From positions 62,001-126,000 of the forward strand of contig NZ_JAHDIU010000002.1 of the NCBI RefSeq assembly GCF_019891545.1: a stretch of DNA of 64,000 nucleotides, in the 5' to 3' direction. The DNA is from Flavobacterium coralii. Its GTDB lineage: Bacteria; Bacteroidota; Bacteroidia; Flavobacteriales; Flavobacteriaceae. Shown one piece after another: positions 44,721-56,000 of this stretch. The position numbers were made by a program, and so were the translations under genes. Under the pieces are notes generated by a model, which was not told where the DNA came from, ran no database searches, and saw only the letters and a program-made list of their open reading frames with translations. Position 1 is the first letter of the stretch, and every line of letters begins with the position of its first letter.

Positions 44721-46678
44721 CAGTACCAGTTACATTGAATCATTTTCTCCATCCACACTGTTTTTACCATAGCGATACTCCAGGGTAAGCGTTGCAGTAA
44801 TATATCAAAGGCTTTGTTTTCAACCCACATTTCTATCACTTCATTATCAAAACTTAGTTTGGCTTCCCGCTGTAAAAACGTTTCCTGTAATGCTTCGGGT
44901 GAACTGTTTTTAAGTGCTTCCCAGTATTGTATTACTGATTGCAGCATTTCACGGCATTGCTCTTTATCAGAGTCAGATAATTCAATTGTTGTATCTACTA
45001 CATCAAACACCGGATAACCGCACAACAATTTATTAAGCAGCAGTTCATTTTCCCTGAAATCTGTATTGCCGGTAACGCAATATTGTGTGAGTAGTACTGC
45101 TTTTTGTTGCTGTAACATAGATATCCATTTATTATCTTCGGTAAGTCCCGTATTCTGGAATAAGTAGCTTAAGAAGGGAAAAAGCAAAATCAAACCACCA
45201 TTAGTAATGTAGGTTGTACCGAGCATAATTTCGTCCTTCTGTTTTATATGCTCTTGTTCAGATGTTTGTGCTATATTTACAACAGGTGTAATATCAGGAT
45301 TAGTACTTTTTGCTGTTGTTGACTTGTCATTAATCTTACCGATATCATCCATTTTGCATACCGACTTGTTGCTAACAAAATAATTTTCATTATTATCACT
45401 AATTACAGCATCGTTATCACCAGTTACAGTATCGTTATCACCAGTTACAGCATTATTATCATTAATTACAGCATCATCACTAATTACAGCATTATTATCG
45501 TCAGTTACAGCATCGTTATTATTAATTATAGTATCATTACCAGTTACAGTATCTGATGAGGTTACAGGTTTAGTATTTCCTTCACTAGTGCCAAATGTAT
45601 CATCACCTGTTTGAGGTTTAAATTGATTATTTTTTGTTTTGGTAACTAAATCACTTTCCGCGGTGTCTTGTATATTACTATTCGTTTTATTTTGAGCTGC
45701 TACATTTGCTTCTTCAGTATAAACCTTGTCATAGTGAATATCATCTTTAGATACTTCACTTACAGGCGATGTTTGAATATGCGAACTGTTTTGTTTATCA
45801 TGGTATTGCGAAAGCTGTAGCCCTAAAAATTTTAAAAACCCAACATCACTGCCGGCAATCTCTTTATTACCGACAATTAATGTAGATAGTACTTCAGAAT
45901 ATTTTGGGGCTATTTCGCTAAAATAAGAATCTGTAATTATTTTCAGGCATTTACTATCTGTACTCGCTCCACTCCTGAAAAAAGATAATTCTGATAACAG
46001 TACCGCTGCCCAACCGGACTGCCTTGTCGCAGAATTAAAAGATATACCTCCAGATTTTAAAACTGTTTCTATGGCAGTACTATATTTATAATCAGGGATT
46101 AGTTTGGTTAATACTGCATTTTTAAACTTTACGGGAGTGTTAAGTATGAGCCGTACCAATGCATTATTATCCTGAGCTAAAATGCTTTTTAGAGCATCTG
46201 CAACTTGTGTGGGAATATCCTCCTTAAGCGGATTGCTTTCCTCCATTATTTTCAGGAATTCTTTATTTTCGATAATGCCTGTTTGGAGATAATAGATAAT
46301 AGCTTTCCATGCGGAATGCTGGGATAAAGCTGTGCCTCTCTCAGGTAAGCTTAGGCTCTTAGATGCAGTAAAAATTATTTTTGGTTCTGCTGCGCTTGCT
46401 TCTTTTATTGCTGTTTGCCTGTCTAAAAAGATTTCAATTTCTTTCAGGCAGTTTGAAACAAATTCTTTTTTCCAGTTTTTGATGGTAAGAGGGGGTAGGC
46501 TGATACTGATGCTACCAATATCGGTAACAACAGTATCAGCCGAATATTTATCTAAAAGCGTAGTAAGTTTCGGGGCCAGCTCATCAGTTATAACAGTATT
46601 GATTTCATCGTTAAGCTGCCGCCCCGTTTTTTCGCAACTGCTTAGCGCGTCTATAGAAATTTTCCTGATGAAGTGCAT
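44720..46678 (-). CDS. Contractile injection system tape measure protein (Afp14 type)
   Basis: A 652-aa protein. The start (MHFIRKISIDALSS, then helices with LNDEINTVITDEL and the segment IKNWKKEFVSNCL) is that of the eCIS tape measure family, followed by SAWKAIIYYLQTGII. A central linker (about 320-460) is low in complexity, with acidic repeats. The C-terminal 200 residues are again ordered, with GGLILLFPFLSYLF and LLNKLLCGYPV. It would set tube length during assembly. It lies after the two unassigned structural genes and before the cargo genes. Confidence 0.8.
   Translation of the reverse strand: MHFIRKISIDALSSCEKTGRQLNDEINTVITDELAPKLTTLLDKYSADTVVTDIGSISISLPPLTIKNWKKEFVSNCLKEIEIFLDRQTAIKEASAAEPKIIFTASKSLSLPERGTALSQHSAWKAIIYYLQTGIIENKEFLKIMEESNPLKEDIPTQVADALKSILAQDNNALVRLILNTPVKFKNAVLTKLIPDYKYSTAIETVLKSGGISFNSATRQSGWAAVLLSELSFFRSGASTDSKCLKIITDSYFSEIAPKYSEVLSTLIVGNKEIAGSDVGFLKFLGLQLSQYHDKQNSSHIQTSPVSEVSKDDIHYDKVYTEEANVAAQNKTNSNIQDTAESDLVTKTKNNQFKPQTGDDTFGTSEGNTKPVTSSDTVTGNDTIINNNDAVTDDNNAVISDDAVINDNNAVTGDNDTVTGDNDAVISDNNENYFVSNKSVCKMDDIGKINDKSTTAKSTNPDITPVVNIAQTSEQEHIKQKDEIMLGTTYITNGGLILLFPFLSYLFQNTGLTEDNKWISMLQQQKAVLLTQYCVTGNTDFRENELLLNKLLCGYPVFDVVDTTIELSDSDKEQCREMLQSVIQYWEALKNSSPEALQETFLQREAKLSFDNEVIEMWVENKAFDILLQRLPWSIAMVKTVWMEKMIQCNWY
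45391..45555 (-). repeat. 21-bp tandem repeat in the tape-measure gene
   Basis: About eight in-frame units of 6-7 codons, with consensus AVTGDND (variants TVTGDND, AVISDNN, AVINDNN). They form an Asp/Asn-rich repeat in the linker of the tape measure protein. On the plus strand the unit reads like CAGTTACAGTATCGTTATCA. Confidence 0.85.
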
Positions 46679-46688
46679 TGATAATCAT

Positions 46689-47435
46689 TTAATTAATCTT
46701 AAATGCCGGGCGGTGTATAATAATAGATGTTTCAATAGTATCTCCTTCATCCAGTATTATTTCTTCCTGGCTTCCGTCCGGGTCAATTATATTGTAGGGA
46801 AATATCCTGTGTGTAAAAAATGCGGACTCATCCTTACTCATATTTATAGTTGTTGTAGCCAGTTTACTGAACATTCTTCCTTCAGCATTTCTCAGATTAT
46901 TTACGGCAACTACAAATGATAAATTAACTGTGTCAGTCATTATTTTCTTTAATATTGGCACTAATTCAGATTGCCTCAAATTAAACACAATGTCAACAGG
47001 ATTTACACCTCGTATTGCTTTTAGAGCCTTCATCACAAAAGTATAATTGGCGTATTTATTTTCAACTCCCCTGAATGAATACCATAAATCCACATTGCCC
47101 GATTGGTCTCTCAAAGGATCTGTTATATGATAACTGAACAACAAATTCTGCTCTTCATTTTCAAGCGCAATTATACGCTCCTCATGGTTTTGAAGCGTAG
47201 CATTAATACCCTCAAACTGCCCGCCATAATTGTCAAGTACCTGCTGTTGCCCATTTATCAGAGAGGACTGGTCTTCAATATCCCTTTCGAGCTCCTGAAT
47301 AGTAGTACTGTTTTGGGTTATTCCGTCATCAGAGTAGTCCAGTAAGGTGTTGAGTACCTCTCTTACCGTTTCGGCAGTAGTATATGACTGGTCTAATATC
47401 CTGTTTATCTCGTTAATAACATCTTGCTTTGTCAT
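46689..47435 (-). CDS. eCIS-linked coiled-coil protein of unknown role
   Basis: A 248-aa protein. Residues about 1-100 are helical, with a coiled coil (TTIQELERDIEDQSSLING and onward to LENEEQN), and the rest is a beta-rich domain (LLFSYHITDPLRD and onward). This layout fits a trimeric fibre or a spacer protein, but no family is recognised. It lies between the 863-aa gene and the tape measure in the structural operon with 10-12 bp gaps, so it is likely part of the particle. Confidence 0.55.
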   Translation of the reverse strand: MTKQDVINEINRILDQSYTTAETVREVLNTLLDYSDDGITQNSTTIQELERDIEDQSSLINGQQQVLDNYGGQFEGINATLQNHEERIIALENEEQNLLFSYHITDPLRDQSGNVDLWYSFRGVENKYANYTFVMKALKAIRGVNPVDIVFNLRQSELVPILKKIMTDTVNLSFVVAVNNLRNAEGRMFSKLATTTINMSKDESAFFTHRIFPYNIIDPDGSQEEIILDEGDTIETSIIIHRPAFKIN

Positions 47436-47447
47436 GATGATTCGCTG

Positions 47448-50015
47448 TTAAGATTCGTTAGAAGGATTTGTTTTAGCAAAAAAGTCGGGCGATTTAAAAT
47501 CAGGTTTGTCAAAATCTGCAGGCCCGGGTGGTTCAAAATCAGCCGGATTTACAATAAAAGTAAGCGAGTCTCCGCCACCGCCACAGCATTGGTACGGCAG
47601 GAAAAAGTCAGCAATAACCACCTTATCAGGTATTGTTGAGGTATCTTTCATAGAACCTATGAAAATAGACTGGTCAATATACCTAACAAGGCTCTGATAG
47701 TTATTGCTGTCGAAAGATGCTTCGGCAAAAGCCTTGAGCTTATTGCTGTAATCCTGTATTGTAGGGCTAAATATTATGTTTTTGGTAGTTGCGCCACGTA
47801 CAGGTAAATCTGTGGGCTCTGCTCTTACAATTGGGTTAACCTGTGCTGATTTATCCTGATATACTAATAGTAATGTACCACCAGTGGTTACACCTCCTGC
47901 ACTTTCTATACCGGGGTTCTTGTCAAGGAATGTTTTAAAAGTAATAGCCTGGCTTATCGATTTCCATTTCTGTTCTGCATTTTGATATACCGCCCTGAAC
48001 TGGCCTTTGCTGCAAACCATTATAACCTCATCAAGATGATCTACAATTTCTTCTATGCGGGTTATACTCGGCATATTATCAAATTCTTTAAAACGGTCGC
48101 TTAATACGAGTAACTCTTCAAAAAGTAAATCGCGACATTCAATAGCTTTGGCCTCAATCTTTTCATAAAGGCTTATAAACTGCTGGTATATAGGCAGGAA
48201 TGATGAAAATTGCTTGTAGGTCATACTGCGGGCGCTTTTCATGTTGTTAACAAGGTTATCAAACCACTCATTGGTAATATAATTTCTTACCCACCAGTTG
48301 TTATACTCAAACCACTCTATGCATTTGCCAATAATATCTTCCCACCTGCGGCTTACAATTTCATAGCTTAACTGTATTTCGCCCCAGTCGCCCTTATAAT
48401 CGCTCATGCGTAAAGAGCCCGTATTTAAATCTACAGCATTAACAGCTATAATATTAAAACCAAGCCTCTGGCTGTTCTTTATATTATTAAGCGTGGTTAC
48501 AACCTGGTCATAAGGTTTACCTATATGGCCTTCAACCCTTAAAAAGTTATAAGGCTCAAAGTTGTATGGTAGCGGGTTAGTTATATGCTGTTGCGATGTA
48601 TAAGCACTTGCGTTGTAGCTAAAAATAGAAGTATTTAATCCTTCAATTGTTTTTTCTGGATTCCAGACTTTATTAAGTGTAGAAACCGTATTCCTGTTAT
48701 AGTAATAAGGTATTGATTTGTCAGATAGGTTGTAGCTGCCATACTTTGATGGTGTGACCTTGATTTCCATATCGGCATAATTAGCAGGTACCGTGAAGTT
48801 ATTTATCAAAAGGATAAGCCTTTCCAGCAGTAGCCTCAGGCGGTTCTTTTCGCCAAGCTGTACCTCTTCGGCGACTTTAAGCCATGGTGTTATAAAGGCC
48901 TGGTTGGTATCTAATATGTTATATTCATTAGGGAAAAAACGTTTTGAAATATCCGGCCTCGGTAATAACTGACCCGGGTACTGTATAGCAGACCTTTGCG
49001 TGATTACACGCCCTAACAACACGTGCAGCGGGAACATGTTAACTACATTGTCTGAACAGCAGTTTCTTAAAGAATGTTTTTCTTCAAGAAAATATATTTC
49101 GTTATAGGCATCAACAATATCGTTAAGCCACCTGTACACATACTGCACCGCTAAAGAGGTGCGGTAGCTTTTTATTACCTCGTCGATCTTTGGCCTTGGG
49201 TTATCAAGGAAGATGAAATTACTGATACTCCCGGCATACTCGTCTTTAAAATTGCTGTATAATGATTTTATGGCAAGTGTAATGCGGTCAACAAGAGTGT
49301 TACCGGCCATTGAATAAAGCGCGTTAAGTATCTGTTGCCCTGTTACAAGGTTGGTTTGCGGTACATTAAACCTCTCTATATATAGCGGTGGCTGCAGGGT
49401 TCCGGTTATATATTTATTTATGAAAGACTCCTCAATATCTTTATAATCAACCAAAAGCGGCCTTATAGTAAAGTTGAGTGTTTTGCCTTTGTCATCACAA
49501 TCTGTAGCCACACAGTTTTTGGCGTCAGATAATGATACTTCAAGCAAAATCATGATAACTTTATCATTATAAAACTTAGCATTTGGTATTACCGATACGC
49601 CTTCCGGCAGGGGCTTGCCTGAGTCTGAATCAGGAATGTGTACAAGCTCTCGGCAGTTTTTAAACGGCGTATATTTTGCAGCCTGGTCAAATACAGGCTT
49701 TAAAAAAGTTTCGGTAGTAATATTAGGATGTAAAAATGTTTCGGGTAGCTCAACATCTTTATAAAAACTAAAATTCTTTTCTTCCCAGTTTATCTGGAAA
49801 CCAATAGATGTTACCGCAGTACCGCAGCCTATGGTTACCGAATTGAAATCGGGGAAAGTAACCTCCATACCGCAAATAGTGCCCACACCTATAATGCCGG
49901 TACGTGTAAGCCTGTCCTGTTCTTCAAGGTAGCTGACAATGGTATTAAGATGCTTTTGGGTTAAAACCTGGTCAGCTTCGAAAATGGGATATTTAGTGTT
50001 ATTATATGCTTTCAT
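47448..50015 (-). CDS. Large eCIS-linked protein of unknown role (855 aa)
   Basis: An 855-aa soluble protein with no signal peptide. It starts MKAYNNTKYPIFEADQVL, followed by a helix LNTIVSYLEEQDRLTRTGII and a beta-rich portion; the middle is helical, and the end is Pro/Asp/Phe-rich (FEPPGPADFDKPDF) after a glycine run (CCGGGGDS). I do not recognise its family, though proteins of this size and place are found in Bacteroidota eCIS operons. Start 50015 gives a 10-bp gap to the preceding gene; an upstream ATG at 50039 would overlap it by 14 bp. Its likely role is structural. Confidence 0.6.
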   Translation of the reverse strand: MKAYNNTKYPIFEADQVLTQKHLNTIVSYLEEQDRLTRTGIIGVGTICGMEVTFPDFNSVTIGCGTAVTSIGFQINWEEKNFSFYKDVELPETFLHPNITTETFLKPVFDQAAKYTPFKNCRELVHIPDSDSGKPLPEGVSVIPNAKFYNDKVIMILLEVSLSDAKNCVATDCDDKGKTLNFTIRPLLVDYKDIEESFINKYITGTLQPPLYIERFNVPQTNLVTGQQILNALYSMAGNTLVDRITLAIKSLYSNFKDEYAGSISNFIFLDNPRPKIDEVIKSYRTSLAVQYVYRWLNDIVDAYNEIYFLEEKHSLRNCCSDNVVNMFPLHVLLGRVITQRSAIQYPGQLLPRPDISKRFFPNEYNILDTNQAFITPWLKVAEEVQLGEKNRLRLLLERLILLINNFTVPANYADMEIKVTPSKYGSYNLSDKSIPYYYNRNTVSTLNKVWNPEKTIEGLNTSIFSYNASAYTSQQHITNPLPYNFEPYNFLRVEGHIGKPYDQVVTTLNNIKNSQRLGFNIIAVNAVDLNTGSLRMSDYKGDWGEIQLSYEIVSRRWEDIIGKCIEWFEYNNWWVRNYITNEWFDNLVNNMKSARSMTYKQFSSFLPIYQQFISLYEKIEAKAIECRDLLFEELLVLSDRFKEFDNMPSITRIEEIVDHLDEVIMVCSKGQFRAVYQNAEQKWKSISQAITFKTFLDKNPGIESAGGVTTGGTLLLVYQDKSAQVNPIVRAEPTDLPVRGATTKNIIFSPTIQDYSNKLKAFAEASFDSNNYQSLVRYIDQSIFIGSMKDTSTIPDKVVIADFFLPYQCCGGGGDSLTFIVNPADFEPPGPADFDKPDFKSPDFFAKTNPSNES

Positions 50016-50025
50016 AAAAATGTTT

Positions 50026-53000
50026 TTAAAGATTTCCAAGTACAGAATTTCCTAATATTATTGGTGATGATTTTTCGCTGCTGTGGCAGTCATACAAATG
50101 CCCCGGCGGATAGGTATTATTTAGCTGTCCCATAACTTTTATCAGTTCCCTGTGGTTTTTTAAATGCTTTGCTATTACAGGGTCGGTATAATCTTTTTTA
50201 GTCTCTGCTATCCTGAAGCCGTTATAGCTTTTGCACCAGTCTATGTAAGCTTTTTTAAAGGCAGTCATATCTTCAGTACCTACCCAGCATATTTTAAGCA
50301 GTACATGTGCCGGTGCTTCCTGCCTGAATATCTTTTCGGCATACTTCCTGAAGCTGATGTTGGTAAACCTGCCCATCCAGCCCGGCAATACTATAGATGC
50401 TTTAAAAGAGTAGGGGTCGGTACCCGATTCTCCCTGGCAGTCATCGCCAAGGCAAACCGGAAGCAGGTCTGACAGGTGGTTTGGGTTATCCGGCTCCTCT
50501 TCCTGTGTCATACTTTCAAAAGGCCTTAACAATATATGCTCAAGGCAGTAAAAATATTCGTAAGGCAGGGCTAAGGTTTCTATCAGTTTATTTATATAAC
50601 CAACAGCCTCATTATTATCCGAAAATTTTTTATCTAACTTTAGTATGTCATTACCGCTGTATTGCAGATATGCGTAAACTTCACCCGGATTTTCTTCTTT
50701 ATAAGCATAGTTGGCGGCATCTGCTATGTTGGTATTGGCCCAACGCTTTTTTTGCGGAAGCTGCGTTTCGGGATTTACAAAATCGAAACGAACAGCTTCG
50801 TTATTTACATTAAGGATAAAATAGGTTTTTGGATTATCATAATCGCTTGGCTGTAATGGCCAGGTGTTAATACCCAAAAGCCTTGCGGCTCTCTCTGCAT
50901 ACCCGCCTATGTTGAATGTATTCCAGTAATTGGAGTAGGCCACATAAGTATTTGGAGGCCATTTTAACGTATAGTTTTTTGCTATGGCCCTGTAGCTGCT
51001 TATCTGCGGATAGGCTTCTAAAAAGTTCTGCTTGTCTTCTATAAGTTCAATGTTGTCAATAAACATGGTGCCCAGTCCCGTGTTTTCATACTGCATTTGG
51101 TACATCATGAATACATAGTCATTAAAGCTTTCGCCGAAGCGAGCTATAAGATGATCTAAAGCTCTGTTCCTGCGGTTGTAAAACTGTTCTTGGGTTTCAT
51201 AAACAGCATCGCCGCTTACACCTGTTGCTTCAAAAGCTGCTTTAAGTTCATCTGTAAGCACTTCATCCGAATAAAAACCATTTATGTTACCAAGATAGCT
51301 GGTAAAGTAACTGTCTTTAAGGGTAGTGGTGTTAAGCAACTCTTTGGCATTATAAAGCTGGCTGAATAAATCAGCGAGTATTTGCTCAAAGAAATACAGG
51401 TATCCCTGCAATTGCTTTACCTGCGCTTTTCTGAATTGTGGAACACTTTCCGGCAACTTATTTTTACCAAGCCCATAGTTGGCAGGAAAATCATTCTGTA
51501 TGCTGTAATAATTGCCTAACTGGTAGTAGGTGCCTTCAGGAACCGGCAAGTCTTTGGCAGGATTATATAGCTTTTGTGCCGTTTTAAAAGATTTATATAT
51601 GCTTATCTGCTGGTCTATGTTACGTTGTGCATCTTCCGATAATAGAAACGGTATGCCGTTTTGAAACAATTGCAGTTGCGACCTTTTGCGGTTAAAAGTT
51701 GGCCTTACATCTCCGGGCAATGGCATGCACCAAGACACGTTTGTTTTTCCTGCTATAGGGTTACCGGCTGCATCATAGGCTGTCATTAATACATTATTTA
51801 CCGACTGAACTCCTTCAATCTTCATTATTGCTGCAATAATGTCAGAAGAATGTACAGATGTGGGAAGCTGCGATTTGATAACCTCCTCGTCTTTCAAAAA
51901 GCCATGCTCAAGCCTTGGCCCTGTAAAAATATCTTCGGTAGAGTAGCCCTGCTGTGCCAATTGTAAAAGTGTATAAAATGACACACCCGGGTTCAGCACA
52001 TCATAAATAGCTTTTTGTATGGCAACCATTACATCGGTAGGGTTGCTTTGCGGCTTTAATTCTATTTTGGCACACACGCTAACCATTACAGATGGTACTA
52101 TATTAACTTCTATAAAATCTTCTGTAAGGTTACGGTTGCTTTGCAGCTTAACCAGTGTTCTGTCGAATATTTCGTCAGCCTTAGCTTTCTTATTTTCAAA
52201 CAGCTCTAAAATTTTTATGTAGTCGTTGCTCAGGTAGTTTTCTATGTCGGCTATTTCATTTTTATCATAAGCCTCTACTTTAAATAACAAGTTGTTACCA
52301 GTGGTAGTATTAGTTATGTTTAATGTAACAATATTACTTCCCGAACCATAAACCATAACATTCAGGTCAGTCGCTGCCAAAAACTCTTTTACATACTGTG
52401 CCTGCTTATCAAGCCAACTGCTAAACGTTGGTATTATAGTTACCTGAACCCATTTTTCAGGATTTTCTACCAAAAACTCATATTCTGTAATTGTGGCATT
52501 CAGGTCGCCATAAACAGGGTCTTCGTCAAGCTCTATAAAAACACGGTTTAGCCCTCTTATGTGCAGTTGGGCATTTTTTTTGCCTTTGCTGTTTGTATTG
52601 CTAAAACTGAGTTTATCATCCTGCTTGTCGATATAAACATTTTTCTCGTTATCGTTAGGCTGATAATATCCCTGGCTGTTAAGAGTTCTTTTGGTTGCCA
52701 GCAGCCATCCGTTAGATACGCCTTCTATATCAATAAGCAATTTGCGGTAATCGATTTCTGTAAGGGGTGCATTTACCATTATCTGGTCTGCCGGAAAAAA
52801 GCTGCCGTTTTGTATGCCGCCGTTTTTTCCGGTAAGCAAATCAGCTACAGTAAAACCCGAACGGTAACCCAGCTCTGTAATAACATAAGCCAGTACTTCG
52901 AGTATAGTAATACCGGGATCGTGGGCATTATAATCTGTCCATAGCTTGTTGCCCAGCTTCTCTATATACTTCATCCCTTCCTGCCTCAGGAACTCATAAT

Positions 53001-53052
53001 CCTGGGCGCGGGGCAGTACTCTGTCTTTAGGTATTATATATTCAGGATTCAT
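50026..53052 (-). CDS. eCIS baseplate wedge protein (Afp12 type)
   Basis: A 1008-aa protein with the N-terminal motif LWTDYNAHDPGITILEVLAY, the hallmark of the Afp12-like baseplate proteins, followed by mixed alpha/beta segments and a C-terminal region with LPYEYFYCLEHILLRPF. Together with the 1089-aa protein it should form the wedges that join spike hub and sheath and trigger contraction. Its start overlaps the end of that gene by 11 bp. Confidence 0.82.
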   Translation of the reverse strand: MNPEYIIPKDRVLPRAQDYEFLRQEGMKYIEKLGNKLWTDYNAHDPGITILEVLAYVITELGYRSGFTVADLLTGKNGGIQNGSFFPADQIMVNAPLTEIDYRKLLIDIEGVSNGWLLATKRTLNSQGYYQPNDNEKNVYIDKQDDKLSFSNTNSKGKKNAQLHIRGLNRVFIELDEDPVYGDLNATITEYEFLVENPEKWVQVTIIPTFSSWLDKQAQYVKEFLAATDLNVMVYGSGSNIVTLNITNTTTGNNLLFKVEAYDKNEIADIENYLSNDYIKILELFENKKAKADEIFDRTLVKLQSNRNLTEDFIEVNIVPSVMVSVCAKIELKPQSNPTDVMVAIQKAIYDVLNPGVSFYTLLQLAQQGYSTEDIFTGPRLEHGFLKDEEVIKSQLPTSVHSSDIIAAIMKIEGVQSVNNVLMTAYDAAGNPIAGKTNVSWCMPLPGDVRPTFNRKRSQLQLFQNGIPFLLSEDAQRNIDQQISIYKSFKTAQKLYNPAKDLPVPEGTYYQLGNYYSIQNDFPANYGLGKNKLPESVPQFRKAQVKQLQGYLYFFEQILADLFSQLYNAKELLNTTTLKDSYFTSYLGNINGFYSDEVLTDELKAAFEATGVSGDAVYETQEQFYNRRNRALDHLIARFGESFNDYVFMMYQMQYENTGLGTMFIDNIELIEDKQNFLEAYPQISSYRAIAKNYTLKWPPNTYVAYSNYWNTFNIGGYAERAARLLGINTWPLQPSDYDNPKTYFILNVNNEAVRFDFVNPETQLPQKKRWANTNIADAANYAYKEENPGEVYAYLQYSGNDILKLDKKFSDNNEAVGYINKLIETLALPYEYFYCLEHILLRPFESMTQEEEPDNPNHLSDLLPVCLGDDCQGESGTDPYSFKASIVLPGWMGRFTNISFRKYAEKIFRQEAPAHVLLKICWVGTEDMTAFKKAYIDWCKSYNGFRIAETKKDYTDPVIAKHLKNHRELIKVMGQLNNTYPPGHLYDCHSSEKSSPIILGNSVLGNL

Positions 53053-56000
53053 TAATACACTCGGTTATCTTAATAATATTGTGCGCTTCGTTTGGAATAA
53101 ACAAAGTATAATCAGTAGTAGGTGTTATAGACTTAACATCGCTGAGCTCGGTATACTTGTTATCCTTATTAGGATCCGGCACAAGCTGGTCAACTTTAAA
53201 TTTGGTAACAAAATCTACATAAGGCAGGTCGTCAACTAACTGGATGAGTGATGATACTTCTATCTCTCCAGAAAAGTCTATAGCATCAGTATCATATGCC
53301 CACGGGCTTAAAAAGCGGTTAATTGCTTCAATTAACTGACTTTCCAGCACCCTTACATCAGTACCCGGTTCCTGGCGGTATTTAACGCTGAAGTTCAGCC
53401 TTATTTTTTCGAGTAGCGGTGGCTTAACCATTATGCGTGCGTGCGGAGACCCTAATCCTGCAACATAAGCCTGTATGTTTTGCATTGTTTCAAGGCTTAC
53501 CAGCGGCTTTAGGTATATTATGGTAGATTTGCTCCAGCGTGCCAGGGGAATAATGCTTATATATCCCGCAGACGCATTGGCACCGTGTTCTGCTATATAA
53601 TTATAATGGTTTAAGCATTTAACTCTTATCAGCTGAGGGAATTCCTGTAAAATAAGCCGTTCATAATCCCATAGGGTTATTGCCCTGTTTTTGTGTCTTA
53701 GCCTTTCGTTGCTCCTTACATAAAACATATTGCTTTCTTCTTTTCTGCTTCCGCCGAAAGATGGGTAAGGCTGCGTTATTTTCTTTATGTAGTTTAACGG
53801 CTGGTATAGTTTTGTAACCGTATCTTTCGGGATGTTGCTTAAAAACACACCGTCAGACTTATCAAAGGCAACCAGTTCTGCCTGTAATGCCTGCTCGCGT
53901 ACACCTACAAAATCACTTATGGCATCGGTAACATCTACATTAATTTTTATCCAGAAAAGCCCGTCAGGCAATATGGTTATGCCGCTGTCTGTAAAGTCTT
54001 CAGGTACGGTAAAAGTTACAAGGCCCGATTGCAGTAGCCCGTTTGTAGCATCGGCAAGCTCATAGTTTTTAAAATCCTGCCAACCGTTATTATTCCTTAA
54101 ATATTTCCAGGTAATAGTAGCGGGGTTTCGCATCGGGTTTACAGTTCCTTCCGCCAGTTGAAAAAGCACGCTAAAACTGTTGCCTGCCTGCGCATTGGCG
54201 AAACCAAGATAAATATCCCCTCCGCTCTCAGCCAATTGCTGCACCTGCTTAACTGCAGGCACCCTTATCTGCCTTACGCTTTCTAAAACAGGCTCAAATA
54301 CCCTTAGCCGCTGTACTGAAGCTAACGGAAAAGCTCTTACCGTATTAAAGGCGGTATTAAAACTCAGCATGGGCAATTTTTTTTGCTGATATCCGAAAGG
54401 CAATAGCTCGTAGGTTTCAATAGGGTTTTTTGCTGATGCTGTAGAATCTGTAACATCATAGTTTATCGTTACCGACTTTACAACAGGGCCCTGAGGGGTT
54501 TTTACTATAAGTTTACCATCCTGTATTGTGGTGTCAAGTACAGTATTATTATTTTCATAATCAGGGTCATTAAGTTCTACCCGTATATAGCCCGCAATGC
54601 TTTCATTAACAGGTACGCTGTTCTCGGGTTCATATTCCTGTAACGGAAATTCATTTGTAATACCTGTTGAAAGCCCTTCAGGTGTAGGTATCCAGCCGCT
54701 GGCATTCATTTTAAAAATACTTGTACCTACAGAAATACCGGTATCTACTTTTATAGAAGCACCTTCTTTTACAAAAAACTCGTTGGCGCCAATTATAAAC
54801 CCGTTACCATTTTTAGGGTATTCCCCAAAAGGATAAAAAGGCTTAGAGGTATCTGCACTGCCGGTATCAGTTGCCAGCAGGTAATCCTTAAAGTTTCTTA
54901 CCTTAATATCAAAAGAAACATAAGACTGATCATTAAGCCGTATTGCTGCAACGTTTTCTTTTGGCACTATTTTTAGTACGGGATATTTTGTATCTTTTAC
55001 GTTTATACCCTTATGCAGTTCGATATCATACCCCACAATTTTATCTGCGGTTGGCAGCAGGTGTAAGTACTGCCCATTTTGCCCTGGTGTTAAGGTTTCA
55101 AACTTTGTAACTTCTATAACACCTTTTTCCCCAGTAAGAAAAAAACGGTAACCTGTGTCATCATAAATAGTACCTGAAATATTAACCAGTATATAACGAT
55201 CTCCACCGCTTAAATAGAGGAGGGGAGAGGCTACCATTATACCCGTTTCAGAAGCATAATCATAAGGCAGGTATGGTTCGTTTTGGTCGGGATTAGGGAA
55301 TACGTTAAATGGTATATCCTTTTTGTTTATTTCAGTAAGGTCTGCTTGCCTGCGGGCAGATTTACTATTAATAAAAGCTGAAAGTAAATACTTTAAGGTA
55401 ATAGTGTTTACATTATGGTCGGCAGTTGAGGCATAATACCTGTTTTGCCCAAGCTCATTTTTACCCCCAAGAAAAATTGTGCCTTTTGGCAGCACATAGC
55501 TTTTGTTTATTTGCCCGGGCTGTGCCAAAAGATGCACTTTATCGGGCATGGCGGCCTTAGGCTGCATCCTGAGTATATCTTTATAATAAAAATCAAGATG
55601 ATGCCCTGTAAACTTATTCAGGTCTTCGCGTGCAATTCCCAGCAGTTTCAGGAAAGCAAGCAATAGCGCATAATGAGGCGTATGCCCGGCATAACTGTCA
55701 AGCTGTTGTTTTATGCTGCCGCCACCGGTGTTTTTCCAGTTTTGCAGCAAGCCAAAAAGCTGTTGTACATTCTTTTCGAACCTGTACTCTTTAACCAGTT
55801 TTTGTATTTTATCTTCCTCACTGCTATTAATATCTGCTATTATGATATCATTAAGCAGGTAGACTATTTGCTGTATTGACTGAAGCAGCGCATCTTTAGC
55901 AGGTATGCTGTCGTCTATTCCTTTAAGGCGGCTGTCATACAATTCTAATTTACTACTTATGCCTCCAAAGTATTGCTTAAGGATTTCTTTGCTATTGCCT

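Noticed and set aside
45391-45555. CRISPR-like array
   Set aside because: The repeats are in frame, adjoin directly without unique spacers, and code for an acidic linker.
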